Source: Fremontodendron californicum (Eukaryota > Streptophyta > Magnoliopsida > Malvales > Malvaceae). From it: a DNA stretch of 64,000 bases. The notes beneath the pieces were generated by a model, which was not told the origin of the DNA, ran no database searches, and saw only the letters and a list, made by a program, of their open reading frames with translations. Both the position numbers and the translations under genes were made by a program. Positions 1-13,128 of this stretch are shown piece after piece (the first letter of the stretch is position 1; each line of letters starts with the position of its first letter). Where the stretch lies: NCBI GenBank assembly GCA_030761205.1, contig JAULJL010000035.1, forward strand, positions 12,852,001-12,916,000. Direction: 5' to 3'.

Positions 1-988
1 ATCATGAATTACAAATTGCTATTGTTGAATAGGAAATCAAGACAATTACACGGATCAAGACTCCTAAACTAGCATTAGATAATTATCAAGATCTATCTAG
101 TTGCGTATCTAAACAAATCAAGACAATATCATGAACAATTCTTATAGAAGAACATAAGCCACTTTGACAGAAAACTAATGATAGATAAAATCTGAAAATC
201 AATTACAAAACATGTCTAGGGCTTTGAAATTACCCTTAACCAAAAAGAAGTTTAGCCTTGCATAGGAATAGTTAACATAAACATGAATATTAAAAAGAAA
301 CTAAGAAGAAAACTTAAATAAAACTAAGAGAATACAGAAGAAGAATATTGATAAATAATCAAAACATGTCCTAGTTTCTAGCTCAAAAGATCATATTTAT
401 AGATCTTTAAAATCTTGAAAACCCTTTCTTGCTGATCAAGGAAGTTAGAAGGCACAAACTTGAAAATTTGGCAAAAATCCATAGTTTTTCGATTTTTGAT
501 CAACCCGGCTGGCGCCGCGGCGTCAAGTTTTTGATTATGGGGTGCCGCGGCGCCGACTCTCTGTCTGCTTTTTTCTTGGCTACTGAATTTTCTCACACTT
601 CGTCTGCTGATTTGGGTGACCATTCTTTGTCCGATTTGGGTGTGTAAACTACCGTTGGAAAGGTATTCAAGTCAGCTTCAAAAGTCAAGAGAAAGTTTCT
701 TCAAATAAAGACTTTAACATCATGATTTCTTAGCAACAAGCTCCGGTAGTCAAATCTGTCTGATTGCTTTGCACTAAGAATTTGATCTTTTTGACTCCCA
801 AGTCTTTTTCCATCTTATGATTGTGACTTTATAAGCTCTTTAACATCATATTTGACATGTTTTGACTTCATCTCTTCCAAAATACCTATAATTCACAAAA
901 CTATAGTAAAATGTCAAAGAACTTAAGAATTAAAGTACAAAGTATAGGGAAATAATATATGAAAATGTATGAAATTAAGCACTTATCA
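1..988 (-). repeat. Partial LTR of Athila-derived element (truncated by window edge)
   Basis: The sequence matches the LTR at 60156-61792 from about its position 560 to its end. Shared blocks include the stretch around 30-300 and the block around 645-890, and both end in TTATCA. The element runs on the minus strand; a TATA-like TATAAATA reads on that strand near 392-400. The sequence right of 988 is not the internal sequence found beside the other LTRs, so this is either a solo LTR or the outer LTR of an element lying mostly outside the window. It holds a GC-rich patch at about 505-560 in otherwise AT-rich DNA. Short ORFs inside it are not considered genes. Confidence 0.8.
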
Positions 989-1948
989 CCCTTCTCTCCC
1001 ACTCCCACAATCCCACCCAAGCATCGAGCTTCCTTCCTTCTCTCCCAAGTCTGGCCTATGCCTCTAACCTGTGGCAACACAACTCCTTCGGCTTTGCTAT
1101 TGGGGTGTCTTTATTTTTTGTTTTCTTTTTTAGAGTGCATAAACATAGATTAAGTTGTAAATGTGTCGTCTCTCTTTGAGTATGCGTTGATGGTCTAATT
1201 TCCTTGTTTGCTCATAAAGAGTGATTATTAAGTAGAGTAGACCAAAACAGGCAGTTGCCTTTTTCTAAACATCAATATCTTAAATTTATCTCTAAACTGG
1301 CTTTTAATATACTATTTCAAGATTCTCTCGACCCACTCAACTAAACCCTTCTCTTGGCTCCTTATTTTGCTAAATCTTTATTTCTTTCACAAATTTCATC
1401 ACTCTTTTAGACATCATTAAAATTTATGAAATTGTACTACTATAATAGGGCTACTAAATGGAAAAGTGATGCCATAGTCACAACCACCACCTTTTGCCTT
1501 TGGCAATCCACTTCACTCACTATCTCCACCAACAATTGATTTCCCTCAGCTCATTGACCTTCATTCCCCATGACTTTCTTCTTTTAAGCAAATGTCAATT
1601 TGCACCGATCACTACACACCTAGTTAGGTGAGCACAAGCAATGATTGGCCTTTTCTCAATTTTGCAATTCATTCTTACCTTATTAAGGCAATTAGTTATA
1701 TTTGGCTTCAATATCCAACAGATTTCATCCAAATAAGTAATTTTGAGTACTAAATTATTTCTAATTTAGATATAAAAACTTGACAAGTAATACAAGAAGT
1801 ATAGTAATTTGTTAGTTAAACATTTTATTTGTGATTTGTAACTTAAAAGAGAACACGTCAAGTACAATTCTTCATTTTGTTTTCTTTTATGTTTTTTAAT
1901 GAAATTCTAACTTGGTGTTTGATATTTGTATTCTTTTTTTCGGGTAAC
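989..1948. other. Intergenic, no gene seen
   Basis: AT-rich DNA with short pyrimidine tracts. No coding signature, RNA gene or clear repeat was recognised between the LTR end and the hAT relic. Confidence 0.5.
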
Positions 1949-3940
1949 ATGTCATCAACCACACCATATCTCCCCTTCGCACCATGTCAGCCAACAACAA
2001 ATTCTACAATTTGGGTTGTGTTAGATGATGATAATGATTCAATGAATGAAACTTTAGATGTTACTGATGCTAACTCAAATAATACACTAGTCACTGATGT
2101 CTATGATAAAAAATATTATGCTGCTAATCATGATGAGGGTGGGGAATGTCATCAGAAAAAGATATAAAAGACATATGGTGTTTTGTTGGAGTTCAAGACC
2201 CTAGGGACATGAGAAGAGAAATGTTATCCTAACTCAACCAAAACATAACTTTGACTTGTTTAAATAACAATTAAGGTGAAAAATCAGTCTTCTTGATGGT
2301 TCTAAAATAAAAGGAAAGTGTGTCCATTGTAAGAAGAAGCTAACTATTACTACAAAATAGAACTACAACTCAGTTTTTGAGACACTTGAAATCTTGTGTG
2401 CAGTGGAAAAATTTTCAGAATCAATAGAGATGGATCAACTTCTAGCCAATAAACACAAGTGGTGATGTACAAATCAACCTGCTCTCATAGATGGCAAGTT
2501 TGACATGCTAAAGATGAGAGAGGCGACTGCGCATTGGGTACTCATGCATGAAATCTGTTTTTGATTATGGAAAAGGAAGTTTTAACATGGTGCAAAAACG
2601 TGGGATGCTTGAATGGAAAAATATATCATGCAATATTATCAAAAAAAATTGTATGCAAGTTTATGAAGCAGAAAAAAATTGGAGGCATTGAAGAAATCTG
2701 TTATCAAGATTAGTTTGACAACAAAATTTTAGAAGTCAAGTAATCAAAAGATTGAGTACATGGTTTTCACAACACATTTTATAGATTCTAATTGGAAGTT
2801 GTAGAAGCGTGTCATAAGCTTTGTTCATACACCTCATCACTGCGGTGTTGAGATTGTTGATTGTATTTTTTTAGTGTTTGAAGAAATGGGAAATTGAAAA
2901 CAAGGTGATTATGCTCTCTGTTGACAATGTTTCAATCAATGATGTGGGTATTAGAATTTTTAAGGATATCTTTTTCAAGAAACAAGAGGTTTTGTGGAGG
3001 AAAATTGTTACATGTTCGATGTTGTGCACATACCTTAAATCCCATGGTTCAAGATGATCTTTTTGAGATTAAATATGTGATTGAAGACGTTCATGAAAGT
3101 ATCAGTTTTATTAATCAAAATGAGGCAAGACTTAAATCATATTATGACATTATGCAACAGTTACAGTTGACTCGTAGAAAACTCACTTTCGATTGTAGAA
3201 CACATTGCAATTCAACATTTGAGATGTTGTCGACTGCAATCAAATTCAAAGAACTGTTTCCAAGGTTCAAAGATCAAGAATCTCATTATCATTGTTGTCC
3301 AAGTCCAGAAGATTGGCAAAAGGTAGAGAAAGTAAGTGAGATTTTAAAAGTTTTTAATTCATCCACTAAAATCATTTCTGAAAGTGATTATCAAACTTCA
3401 AACTTATTTTTGAATGAAGTATATTATGCGAAAGTGTTGTTGGACAAAAACGCGAATAATGAAAATAAGTTTATTCAAGCAATGGTTGGTCGAATGAAGA
3501 GTAAATTTGATAAGTACTTGGAAAATGCAATTCGTTGATGACTATAGCTGCTTTTTTGGATCCAAGGTGCAAAATTAGGTGGTTGAGTTTTGATTTCCTC
3601 GAATGTACCCTGATAGAAAAGCAAGAGAAAATGTTGCTAGAGTTCGATATGCTCTATATGAGATTTATGAGGAATATGTTTGTGAGTATCAACATGGCAA
3701 CGAGCATAATGCTGACACTGAGGTGCTTCATAGTGGTGTTAATGGTGCGAATATATATGCTTCTCTTCTTCAGGTTGGTTTGAATTTGCAAATTATGTAA
3801 AATCAGTTGAAACTGCTCAACTACAACAATATGATGTCTACCTAGCTAAATGCTGCTTTATTTGTAAAGAAGATTCCAGTTCTTTCTATGCAATGACAAT
3901 ATACACATATCTCAGATGCTTTTCTAAGTGCAATTATCAT
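1949..3940 (+). pseudogene. hAT-superfamily (BED zinc finger) transposase, degenerate
   Basis: This is a broken cut-and-paste transposase of the hAT type, of the kind annotated as BED zinc-finger or RICESLEEPER-like protein. From left to right it shows an acidic N-terminal stretch (1949-2167), a WCFVGVQDPRD-like lead-in (about 2170-2220), a BED finger relic (GKCVHCKKKLT near 2318, then LRHLKSC near 2375 in another frame), and a REATAHW segment near 2515. The longest surviving frame (2921-3535) has HVRCCAHTLN, then DCRTHCNSTFEML and LDPRCK-like text continuing at 3535-3780. A weak dimerisation-region relic (FEFANYVKSVET, IPVLSM) follows to about 3930. Several stops and frameshifts separate these pieces, so it cannot make a transposase. 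Terminal repeats and a target duplication were not found. Confidence 0.85.
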
Positions 3941-5821
3941 CATGATACAATTATTCAAATACTAAAAGTTGTTTTATATTATAGTTATAAATAGCTTGCA
4001 AAGAGTTCTGAAAAGATTAGTTCATTATATAATATTTTACAAAATATGAACCAATATAAAAATATAATTGAAATATATCTTTGATCACATCTTAGGAGAA
4101 AGATAATAGTACTAATTGCAATAATTTAACATTACCAAATGTAAAGAAAGGTATTATCAAACTCAATATTTATTTCTTAAGCCCATACATGCAATAAATA
4201 TACTGATACAAAAAAAAAATAAAGATTGAAAAAAGAATAGACAATTACCACTTACCATGAAGTAAAGTGAAACTTTCTATAATATGACCACTTCTAAAAA
4301 GATTTTTAAAAAAAAACCACACACATATATTAGTGCAAAAATTATAGATAAATAAATTAGAATGGAAAAAATGAAAATAATGATCTAAAGCTGCAAACCC
4401 TTGTAGACACCTTTTCCGATAGGCATTTCAAAGTGGATTATCCCTCTACCTGTTGTCATTCACTGCTTAAAACTCAAAAATAGGAAAAAGAATGAAAACC
4501 AAGAAATAGGATCAAATCTGTCATGTAGACTTTGAATCCTTCAAAGAAGAAAATCATTACCTATACATCACCATTGTGAGTTGTACCATTATGCCCTGCA
4601 AAGTCTTGACTGGTGATACCCCTGAAATCCATAAAACCCCAAATTTTAGTCATTCTCAAGAAAACTTTCAAGCTTCAAGGATCAAATAGTGATCAAGAAT
4701 GTATCTTTTACAACAAATTAATAAATTCATTTCAAGTTTTCAACATCTGAAAGTTAGAGAAATCATTGGAACCTTACCTACATAAATTTCTTCTTTTGAA
4801 AATTCAACCTCAAATTTCATATGAAAAAAATGCAAAATAATAAATTAATAATATGTAAAATCTCATCCAAGGACATATATTTCAATAAATAAAGTCAAAA
4901 TAAATTATCTTCTACAGTAAAAACATAAGCAAAGGAATAAGAATTAAATTCTAAATTTTACTCTAAAAGAGGAATAAAACATATTAAAATAATCTTGTCA
5001 CAGAAAAAAAAAATAGTAAAACCAACAAAAAGTAGAGAAAAAAACACGTATCTTTTTCTTTTTACACTTTTTCCATTCTGTTTTTTCTTTTTTGTTCTTT
5101 CTCGTTTTTTCCCCTACACCCGAACGGCGTAATAACCCACAACGATTTAGGTACGAAATAATTTCTTTCTTTCCTTCTGTCAAGAAGTTGTTGTCTTTTT
5201 TTTTTTTTTTTTGAATTTTGAATTTTGAGAAAAAATAATAGTTCAGCTGGTAATGATGCAAATCAACAACAATCCCAACCTTGAGATAAAACTGAAACAA
5301 AATTTGAAAAATCATCATTATCATAAAAGAAACATGGAAATCACCACTTTAATAACCATAATTACAATAACATAATCATCCATTCAAAATCCAAAAAAAA
5401 AAAACTTTAAGAACGAAAAAAAAAAAAGACAATGAAATAGAAAAGAAGAGAAAGAGATAATCCTTACAGAGTAATCGGTCGGTCTCATAATCTTTTAACA
5501 TCCAAATCTCGTCGTTTTCCCTCTAATTTCTTTCCTTTTTTTTTCCAGTTTTTCCTATCTTTTCTTTTCTTTCCTTTTCTCTTTCCTTTTTTCTTCGCTT
5601 TCTCTATTGCCTATTTGGCTATTCATTAAATTACCAGATTCTTTTTATTTTTTTATTTTTCTCACTGGTCTCTATCTTTTCTGGTGCGCTTCTTTTATCG
5701 TTGACGGATTGTTCTTCTTGTTTTCATTCTCTTTGGTTCTTCTATTTTTTCTTCAGTGTTTTATTTTAACTGGATTTCTCGATGGTTCTTGACTTTTCCA
5801 ATTTTCCTTATTTTTTTCTAA

Positions 5822-5861
5822 TTACACTTGAGTAAAACGATGTCATTTTACTCAAGTGTAA
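5822..5861. repeat. Perfect inverted repeat, 16-bp arms, 8-bp loop
   Basis: TTACACTTGAGTAAAA at 5822-5837 is followed by an 8-base loop and its exact reverse complement at 5846-5861. The right arm runs into an A tract. It could form a hairpin; it has no T-run that would suggest a Pol III terminator role. It may be the core of a very short MITE. Confidence 0.8.
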
Positions 5862-6439
5862 AAAAAAAAAAAACCAAGTGTCAATCATAGACACCTAGAC
5901 AGGTGTCAGACATAGACCCCAATAGGGGATTTTTTTTATTGGTTTAGTATAGATAGGCCTGGTGTCTGACGTGGCACTTTGTAAAAAGTGGATTAGCCAA
6001 GTCAACCACTATAAGATTTTGTTGGACTAATAAGAAAGACCCATTTGGCAGAACCGGTTGGAGGAGAAAGTAATTGACAACTAACTACATTAAACTTAGC
6101 ATAAAATCAGAGATAAGGAGATTGCTAATTGATTTTGTATAACAACCTTTAGCTAATTGTTGCTTAAGCCAAAAAAATGTGGAGATAATTGAAAAGGAAA
6201 AAACAATTGTTGGAATTGCCTACAAATGGAGGAAACCGTCAAACAATGGCACATACATGCGCACCTAGTTATATTACTCGGAAAGATTCGGACGTGAGTG
6301 TCGGATACAAGTATATTTAATTTTTTTTAATTTTTTCATATATTTAAAGGATTATATCTTCATACATATATCCGAATATGCATCAAATATATATATCAAA
6401 ACCAATATTTAAAAAAAAAAAAAAATCGAACAATATAGG

Positions 6440-6710
6440 CAGGTATAACACTTGATAACCTTTAGCTTTTGTTTTTTCATTATCAATCCTTGGAAACCGC
6501 CAAACAATGGAACACACATACGCACCTATAACACTTGATAAACTTCAACTCCAACAGCTTTTGTTTTTTCATTTTCAATCCTTGGAAACAGCCAAACAAT
6601 GGAACACACATACGCACCTACAACACTTGATAAACTTAAGCTCCAACAACTTTTTTTTTTTTTTTTCATTTTCAATCCTTCTCGAATTCTGTATTTGTAA
6701 AAGCTTTCTA
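6440..6710. repeat. Tandem repeat, about three units of 83-92 bp
   Basis: Successive copies carry ACACTTGATAA, CTTTTGTTTTTTCATT, TCAATCCTTGGAAAC and CAAACAATGGAACACACATA. The units start near 6449, 6532 and 6624. A diverged piece of the same unit lies near 6230-6275. The ORF that crosses this block is made of the repeat and is not regarded as a gene. Confidence 0.75.
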
Positions 6711-7860
6711 TTGTCAATTTTTCTTGTATCCAGTCTGTCTTGTCGATTTGATGAATTGCAAGCTATTAAGCATTACAAGCTGTTAAGCGACCAATTAATC
6801 AATGATTGCTACTTAGCAATTTTTCTCGAGTTTATACAATTTCGTTGTGGCCAAGAGTTTCAATATAAGCTTTCCTATTTTTATAATATATTTTGTTTTA
6901 AGTTAAATTGTGTTAAGATTGTCTGAAATTTGCGATAGATTATTACATTTTTAATTCTTAATTGCAATAGATTATTACATTTTTAATTCTTACTTTTAAT
7001 GATTTAAGCAAATCTTTGTATTTTTAAAAAGAATTCATAAACTCGATTATCCTTCAAAAGCTGTAATCACCTGATTGATTTTCGCTAATCACCCACCAAA
7101 ATCACACTTTGAACTTTGCTTATTTGTATTCAAAATTAACTGACACGCTTGACCGATTTAGTGTGATAGAAGATAGTTTTAACGGTTTGCAAACAACTAC
7201 ATTAAGAGTTTTGAGGCAAAATGTAATGTTTCTGCAACTGTTCAGGAATTTGTAATTATGCTAGTTTGTTAAGGGTTAGCAATGCTTGATTTGGTTTTCC
7301 CTCTTGATTGCCATTTAGTCCTCACCAACCTTCATTGCTGGATTGAAAACTTAGGGTCACAGAGAAGAACTCTTCAAGCATTTCCTTTGATCATAGATGC
7401 TTTCCCCTAGAAAGAAGATAGAAACTCTTGCAAGGAAGTTTGCTTCAAGAATAAAACATAAAGCCAATCCTAGATTTTGACTGAATATAGGGTTGTCAAG
7501 GACATGGCAAATGCTGTCAATAACTGTAGCTGTAAATAATGATTTTATCTTTCTTTTTGCACCCAAAATAATAAACCGATGAAATACTATTCATAGGAGA
7601 AAAGTTAAAATCTGACCGTAACTCCAGGCGAATACAAAATCAGGAGTTTCTTCCAGCTTGCTCAAAGAGGGCTTGCTGATAAGGTATCATTTGATCACAA
7701 GACCTCCATGCTCCACAGACCACGCAAATAGCCCCATATATGTGAATAATCCGGTTGGATTGGTTGAACCCGGTTACACCGGTTTGACCTCCGGTCTGGT
7801 TTTTTATTCATTGTCTAATACCTTACGCCTCCAGAAAATCATAAGTCTTACATGCAAGAC

Positions 7861-8023
7861 TGCATGTAATAAAAACTAGCAAACCAGAATTACAATCCCA
7901 AAGTTTCATCTAAGAAGGAGATATTCCTCTTTCATGACTACATGTGATAAAAAACAAGTATCAAAACAGAATTATAATCCCAGAAGTTTCATCTAAACGG
8001 GAGGTAGTCTTCTTTCATGATTA
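7861..8023. repeat. Diverged tandem duplication, about 80-bp unit
   Basis: Two adjacent copies (7861-7938 and 7939-8023) share GCATGT/ACATGT, ATTACAATCCCA, AGTTTCATCTAA and CTTTCATGA. The block lies just downstream of the SSU72 stop, perhaps in its 3'UTR or just past it. Confidence 0.65.
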
Positions 8024-8168
8024 TGCTGGAAAACGAATCTTATATGAAAAGAGAAAATAAAAAGCCGGGATGCACAAGGAAAACTGGTTAATGACAACAA
8101 CTCTCAGTAAGTGTCATATTAGCAGCCCGGAAAGGAGGGACCAGTTTATTCATGTATAACGGATACCT

Positions 8169-10730
8169 TTAGTAGAAAGAGATGCTATAGAGCAGCTTCC
8201 GCCGGTGCTTGTTCTCAAAAGAAGCCAGAATATCATCAATTGAGTCCTCCCATGATTCAGCAGCTTCAATCTGAGCACAAAAATCATATAGAAAAGCAAA
8301 AAGTATCAAGCATAACAGGCTACTAATGAAATGTCAAGCATACCAGAACATCCAAGGCACAACATGACATGGACCAGTACCTGTTCACAAAGATCTAAAG
8401 TAAGACGGCCTCCTACGGCTGCTTCCTCATGGTTATCTTTAACTTCTAAGTTGATCACCAGCACACTTTTCAAGAGAACTTGATCCCGGTTGTGCAGATC
8501 TGCCATTATTAACACATTAAAGATGATGAGCAATATAAAATCACAAGGGACAAAAGGGAAAAAAACATTCCTCTCAAGATCAAAAGGTTATAGAGGTCAT
8601 CATGGTAACTCAAGTTTCTATTTTAACTATATTTTTCTTTTATGGAACTTGAACTAGATTTTTAGATGCAAATAGAAAATCATTATTTTAAAGGAGTAGA
8701 CAACTATGTTTGACAAGAAGCCAACAGACAACAACTTAGAGTAGGATGAAAGCAGAATCATCTTTTCAATAGATGCCTCCAACATTAAATTCGATGATTT
8801 TCAATCAACAGGTAAAATTAAATTTACATCTGTAAAATGTCAGACAAAAATCATATGCCACAAAGTTCCAAAGAAAAGAACAGGCTCCATAAACTTATGA
8901 AAACAAAGGTAAGGGATAGAATCAAAGGGGGAGAATTATTTTGAAGAATGGTTCATTGGAAATTGATTCCCTTATACAGCGAAAAAACTATCCTGGATAA
9001 TTAAAAGTTCAACTGTCCAAAATGTATTCTCTTACAAGACTCAGATAAATAATGAAACAAAGTCTCTGGCAATATTAAGCTCCCTTACCCACGAGAACTT
9101 CTTCCTGATCTACACCTTGACCACTAGGCAAATCATCTCTCTAATAACAGCATTGAAAGCATGATCTATTTGACATTGGTTCATTTTCTAAAGGAAGGAG
9201 AATTTCTAAGTCCTAATCTGTATCCACCGTGTAATTTTCCCCTTTTGATCATGGAACATAAATAACATGCACCTTGGTTCTTGAATGACAATTGACAAGT
9301 TTTACAAATGAGCAGACTAAATATCAGTTTCTTTTACACAAATAACATTGGAAATTACATTACAAAATTAAAATGGCAAAGACATCATGATTTCCAATTC
9401 ACTATATCATTCTCAAAGCCACCAATAAAATTGCAAAATAGCCACCAATCTTAGGCATAAATAAAAAGGTAAAATCCTATGAAATATAGGTTGAACAACT
9501 TCTAATACATATGATAGCTAACAAAATCTTTGAAATCTGGCATTATAATAGGTAAATAAGGTCGGTATTTGATGATGACTAGAATTATCATCAGAAAGTA
9601 TTGGCGATGACAATAAGAATTATATACAGAAGCAGAAAGAAACAAGAACAAAAAAGCAAGCGAGACATGCAAAGAACAAGAAGAGATTAAGAGAAGAAAT
9701 TATAGGCAATACTCAATTACAATTCTAAAAGAGCCATTTATCTTACAGGAGTTAGTGTTTTCTAAGATTAGAATCGCTTATCTTTCTTTTACACCTTTTT
9801 CCTCCATTCCACAAGTAAATCTTAGACGAGAGAGCAAGATTCTAACTAAAGACTACATTACAGAGCAAAAATATTAGTATCTGGAATCCGGGATCATAGA
9901 ATTTCCAAAATGCCTCTTTCTCGTTCACTCCCCAGAGTCCCAGACAAGAAGTAGCTCAATGGATTAATGATTGAGACTAATGGGTGCTCAGAAACATTCT
10001 CAACATGCCAAAGACTTGAAATTTATTTATTTTTTTGAAGAAAGACTAGGACTTAGGTTCAATAGGTTAATTAATTAATTTCATAAACAAAAAGTCTAGT
10101 AATATTTACTCAAAACAGAAAAGCATTAAAATTTTCATCTGTACTGAAAATTATCACAAAATTGATAATCTCAAGAAGAAAATACTAATATGAAGTAGGA
10201 AAAAAAAAAGATTGATGAATCCCATAAAATTCCTTGAACAATTAGTAATATTTATTAATTTATAACAGAAAAGAAACAGGAATTGAACCTTCAATGACCA
10301 TATCGAAAACTTTCTCTTCAAAGGTAAAAACAATGTCAAAAGAACCATCAGCAGCATTGTCTTGCCAACGTTGGGGTGCCAATTTCACACTTAAATTTCT
10401 TTTAAGCATCGGTAATATGCCATTACGCTTGTACCTGAAAAACCCACTCTCATTTTTCAATTTTATTAAGCAAAGAATCAAATTCCAAACTAAAATTTGT
10501 GAAGAGAAGATATACAATTCGGGGTCTTTGCGGCGGAGGTCGTCGAACATGTGCTTGTAAGGGGTACCAAACTCGTAGACGTTGGGTTCTCTGAGGGATG
10601 GCCCAGGGAGCTTAACGTGAGCCCCCGTCCCGTAGGAGGAGACATCGAAACCCTGCTTCTTGAGGAGAGAGTGGGCCTCCATGCTCCGGTTCTGGTTGGA
10701 CGAGCAAACCATGGCGTACCGGAATTTCAT
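8169..10730 (-). CDS. SSU72: SSU72 RNA polymerase II CTD phosphatase (4 exons)
   Basis: SSU72 removes phosphate from Ser5 (and Ser7) of the RNA polymerase II C-terminal domain and works with the pre-mRNA 3'-end processing machinery in the nucleus. I place exons at 10730-10516, 10434-10289, 8499-8381 and 8270-8169. Every intron has GT..AG ends and the phases join exactly, giving 193 residues, the usual family length. The N-terminus carries the catalytic CX5R loop, CSSNQNRS, with Cys9 and Arg15. The second exon ends in FDMVIE and joins to DLHNRDQ, where the family's acidic catalytic residue lies. Exon 3 encodes the conserved INLEVKDNHEEAA and LTLDLCEQ. Exon 4 encodes EAAESWEDSIDD and ends in YSISFY. 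Intron 2 (10288-8500) is long and shows no inserted gene. The frame looks intact and functional. Apparent ORFs that run on past exons 1 to 3 are intron read-through. Confidence 0.96.
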
Positions 10731-10952
10731 GGTCTAATCAAATACTAGTACTATTCGAATACCAATTACAATTCCCTCACCCCCTGACCAAGAGAGCCAG
10801 AGTAGTCGACTAGATCTTTCATAAATTTAATATAAATAAATAAAAGATTGTCTTCAGAAGAACTAGACCGGCCATTTTTATATTGTTGCTAGTTTTAGTT
10901 ACAGGTTTTCATGAGTCCGTTCTGTTCGATTCCAAATAAAAAAAATAAAAAA
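10731..10952. other. Short upstream region of SSU72
   Basis: This should hold the SSU72 5'UTR and core promoter on the minus strand. No unmistakable TATA or other element was identified, and transposon-derived sequence starts at about 10953. Confidence 0.4.
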
Positions 10953-13128
10953 TTAATAGCATCAATTACCTTCAAATTTTAAAATATATTTTATATTGAT
11001 TGAATTTCAAAATATATCAATTAAATTTTTGATTTTATAAATTTATATTAATGTGATTCTTCCGTTAACAAAATTGTTAGAATAGACGTTAAATGACAGA
11101 TGATATGTGATGTGTAAATTATAAAAATATCATTTTGCTGATGTGATCTTTCTTTTTGTCTTTTTTTTTTTTTTCTTGAGTTAATACCATCAATTATCCT
11201 CAAGTTTTAAGGCATATTTTATATTGGTTCTTAAATTTCAAAACGTATCAATCAGATCCTTTTATATTAATCTATTTTTGTCTTTTTATTCTTTTATTCT
11301 TTTTCAAATTTTATATTATTCTTTTTTTATATAAATAAATACAAAAAATAAAAAATCATTTATATTATAATTTAAATTAATTTTTTAATTATATTTATAA
11401 ACATATAAAATATTTATTTAAATTAATTTTATAAAACTACTTTTAATCTTTTTGTTTCTTTCCTTTTTCTTTTCTTTTTTCATTTTATATTCTTTATAAA
11501 TAAACTAAAACATAAATAATAATTTATATTAAATTAAATTAATTTTATAAATATTAAATAATTTATTAAAAATATAAAATATTTATTTACATTAATTTTA
11601 TAAAAATTATTTTAAATTTGTTTTTACTTTTTTCTCTTTTTTTCTTTCCCTTTTTTTCTTGTTAATAAATAAATACAAAGAAAAAATAGTAAATAATTTA
11701 TAAAAATATAAAAATATTTATTTACAATAATTTATAAAAAAATATTTACTGTTATAAATAATTAAATAAAAATTAATTATTTTGTAATAATTAAATAATT
11801 TATAAAAATAATATATTTATATTAATTAATTGAAATAATTATTTTCCTTTTTCTTTTCCTTTTTCTTTTCTTTTATAAATAAATCAATTTTGTAAAAAGA
11901 TTAAATAATTTATAAAATATAAATATTTATTTACATTAATTTTTTTATAAATATTTTCTTTTTCTTTTTCTTTTCATTTTCATTTTTCTTTTTTTTTCTT
12001 TCTATTCTTTCTACCTCTCGTTGATCGAAAAAGGAGAATTTGAATCTCACCACCAGTCCGACCCTGCGAAGGATCAGTACCATTCATAACGATCAATAGG
12101 CATTGCAAGAGGCCAAATTTGATCCCTCGCGCTAGATCGAGGAGAGTCCGATTTGGCGCTATATGGCAGATTCGGTCAAGATAGTTGCCGCCTCAACTTC
12201 AGTATTGGAGTCGACATAAAAATATAATTTTTTTAATTAAATGAATGTAAATAAATATTTTATATTTATAAATTATTTATTTTTTTATAAAAAATAATTT
12301 ATTTAGAAAAATAAAAACGAAAAAAAGAAAAAGAAAAAGGAAAATAAAATATAATATAATATAATATAATATATTTTTTATTATAAAATTAATATAAATA
12401 AATATATTATATTTTATAAATTATTTATTTTTGAAATTTTAATTACAATATAAATTATTTTTATTTATTTATAAAGAAGAAAAAGGGAAAAGGAAAAAAA
12501 TAATTTTTTTTTATAATATTAATGCAAATAAATATTTATATTTTTTATAACTTATCATTTATTATAAAATTAGGTTAAATTATAATATAATTTTTATTTA
12601 TTTACAAAGAGGAGAAAAAAGAAAAATATAATAAAGAATAAATAAAATATAAAATATTTTATTGTTACATTTTTATAAAATTAATTTAACTAAATATTTT
12701 ATATGTTTATAAATTAATTATATTTTAAAAAAACTAATTTAAATTATTACATAAATTACTTTTATTTTTTGTATTTATTTATAAAAAAGATAATATAAAA
12801 TTTGAAAAAGAATAAAAAATAAAGGAATAAAAAGACAAAAAAAATTAATATAAAAGGATCTGATTGATGCGTTTTGAAGTTTAGGGACTAACATAATACC
12901 CTAAAGCTTAGGGACTATTGGTGCTATTAACTCAAGAAAAAAGACAAAAAAAAATGACCACATCAGCAGGATGACATTTTTATAATTTACACGTCACATG
13001 CCATCTGTCATTTAACGCTTATTCTAACGGTTTTGCTAACGGAAAGACCACATTGATACAAAACTATATGATCAAGGATCTGATTAATACGTTATGCCCT
13101 AAAGTTTGAGGACCATTAATACTATTAA
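10953..13128. mobile_element. Nested long inverted-repeat (foldback) element
   Basis: The left side (10953 to about 11990) is mirrored by the right side (about 12220 to 13128). Outer arms: ATTAATAGCATCAATTACC on the left against the reverse complement of GACCATTAATACTATTAA on the right, plus matching segments such as TGTAAATTATAAAAAT and TTTACACGTCACATGCC. Within it, at about 11178 and 12932, the same terminal motif starts again (GTTAATACCATCAATTATCC and GGTGCTATTAACTCAAG). This looks like one element inserted into the centre of a smaller relative. The non-repeated centre, about 12000-12220, is GC-richer and shows no ORF. No target duplication was found. Superfamily is uncertain; Mutator-like foldback is my guess. 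Confidence 0.75.

Larger units (their letters stand above)
3941..8168. other. Intergenic region with small repeats
   Basis: No gene is supported. The stretch holds long A and T runs, a CT-rich tract at about 5460-5640, a perfect 16-bp palindrome near 5822, a tandem repeat near 6440-6700, and a tandem duplication at 7861-8023 just downstream of SSU72. ORFs here are low-complexity or without recognisable domains. Confidence 0.5.

Noticed and set aside
6507..6926. 139-residue ORF starting MEHTYAPITL
   Set aside because: Built on the 83-92-bp tandem repeat and low-complexity sequence.
10154..10560. ORFs overlapping the first SSU72 introns
   Set aside because: Intron read-through or antisense. 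The spliced model with matching phases explains the coding signal.
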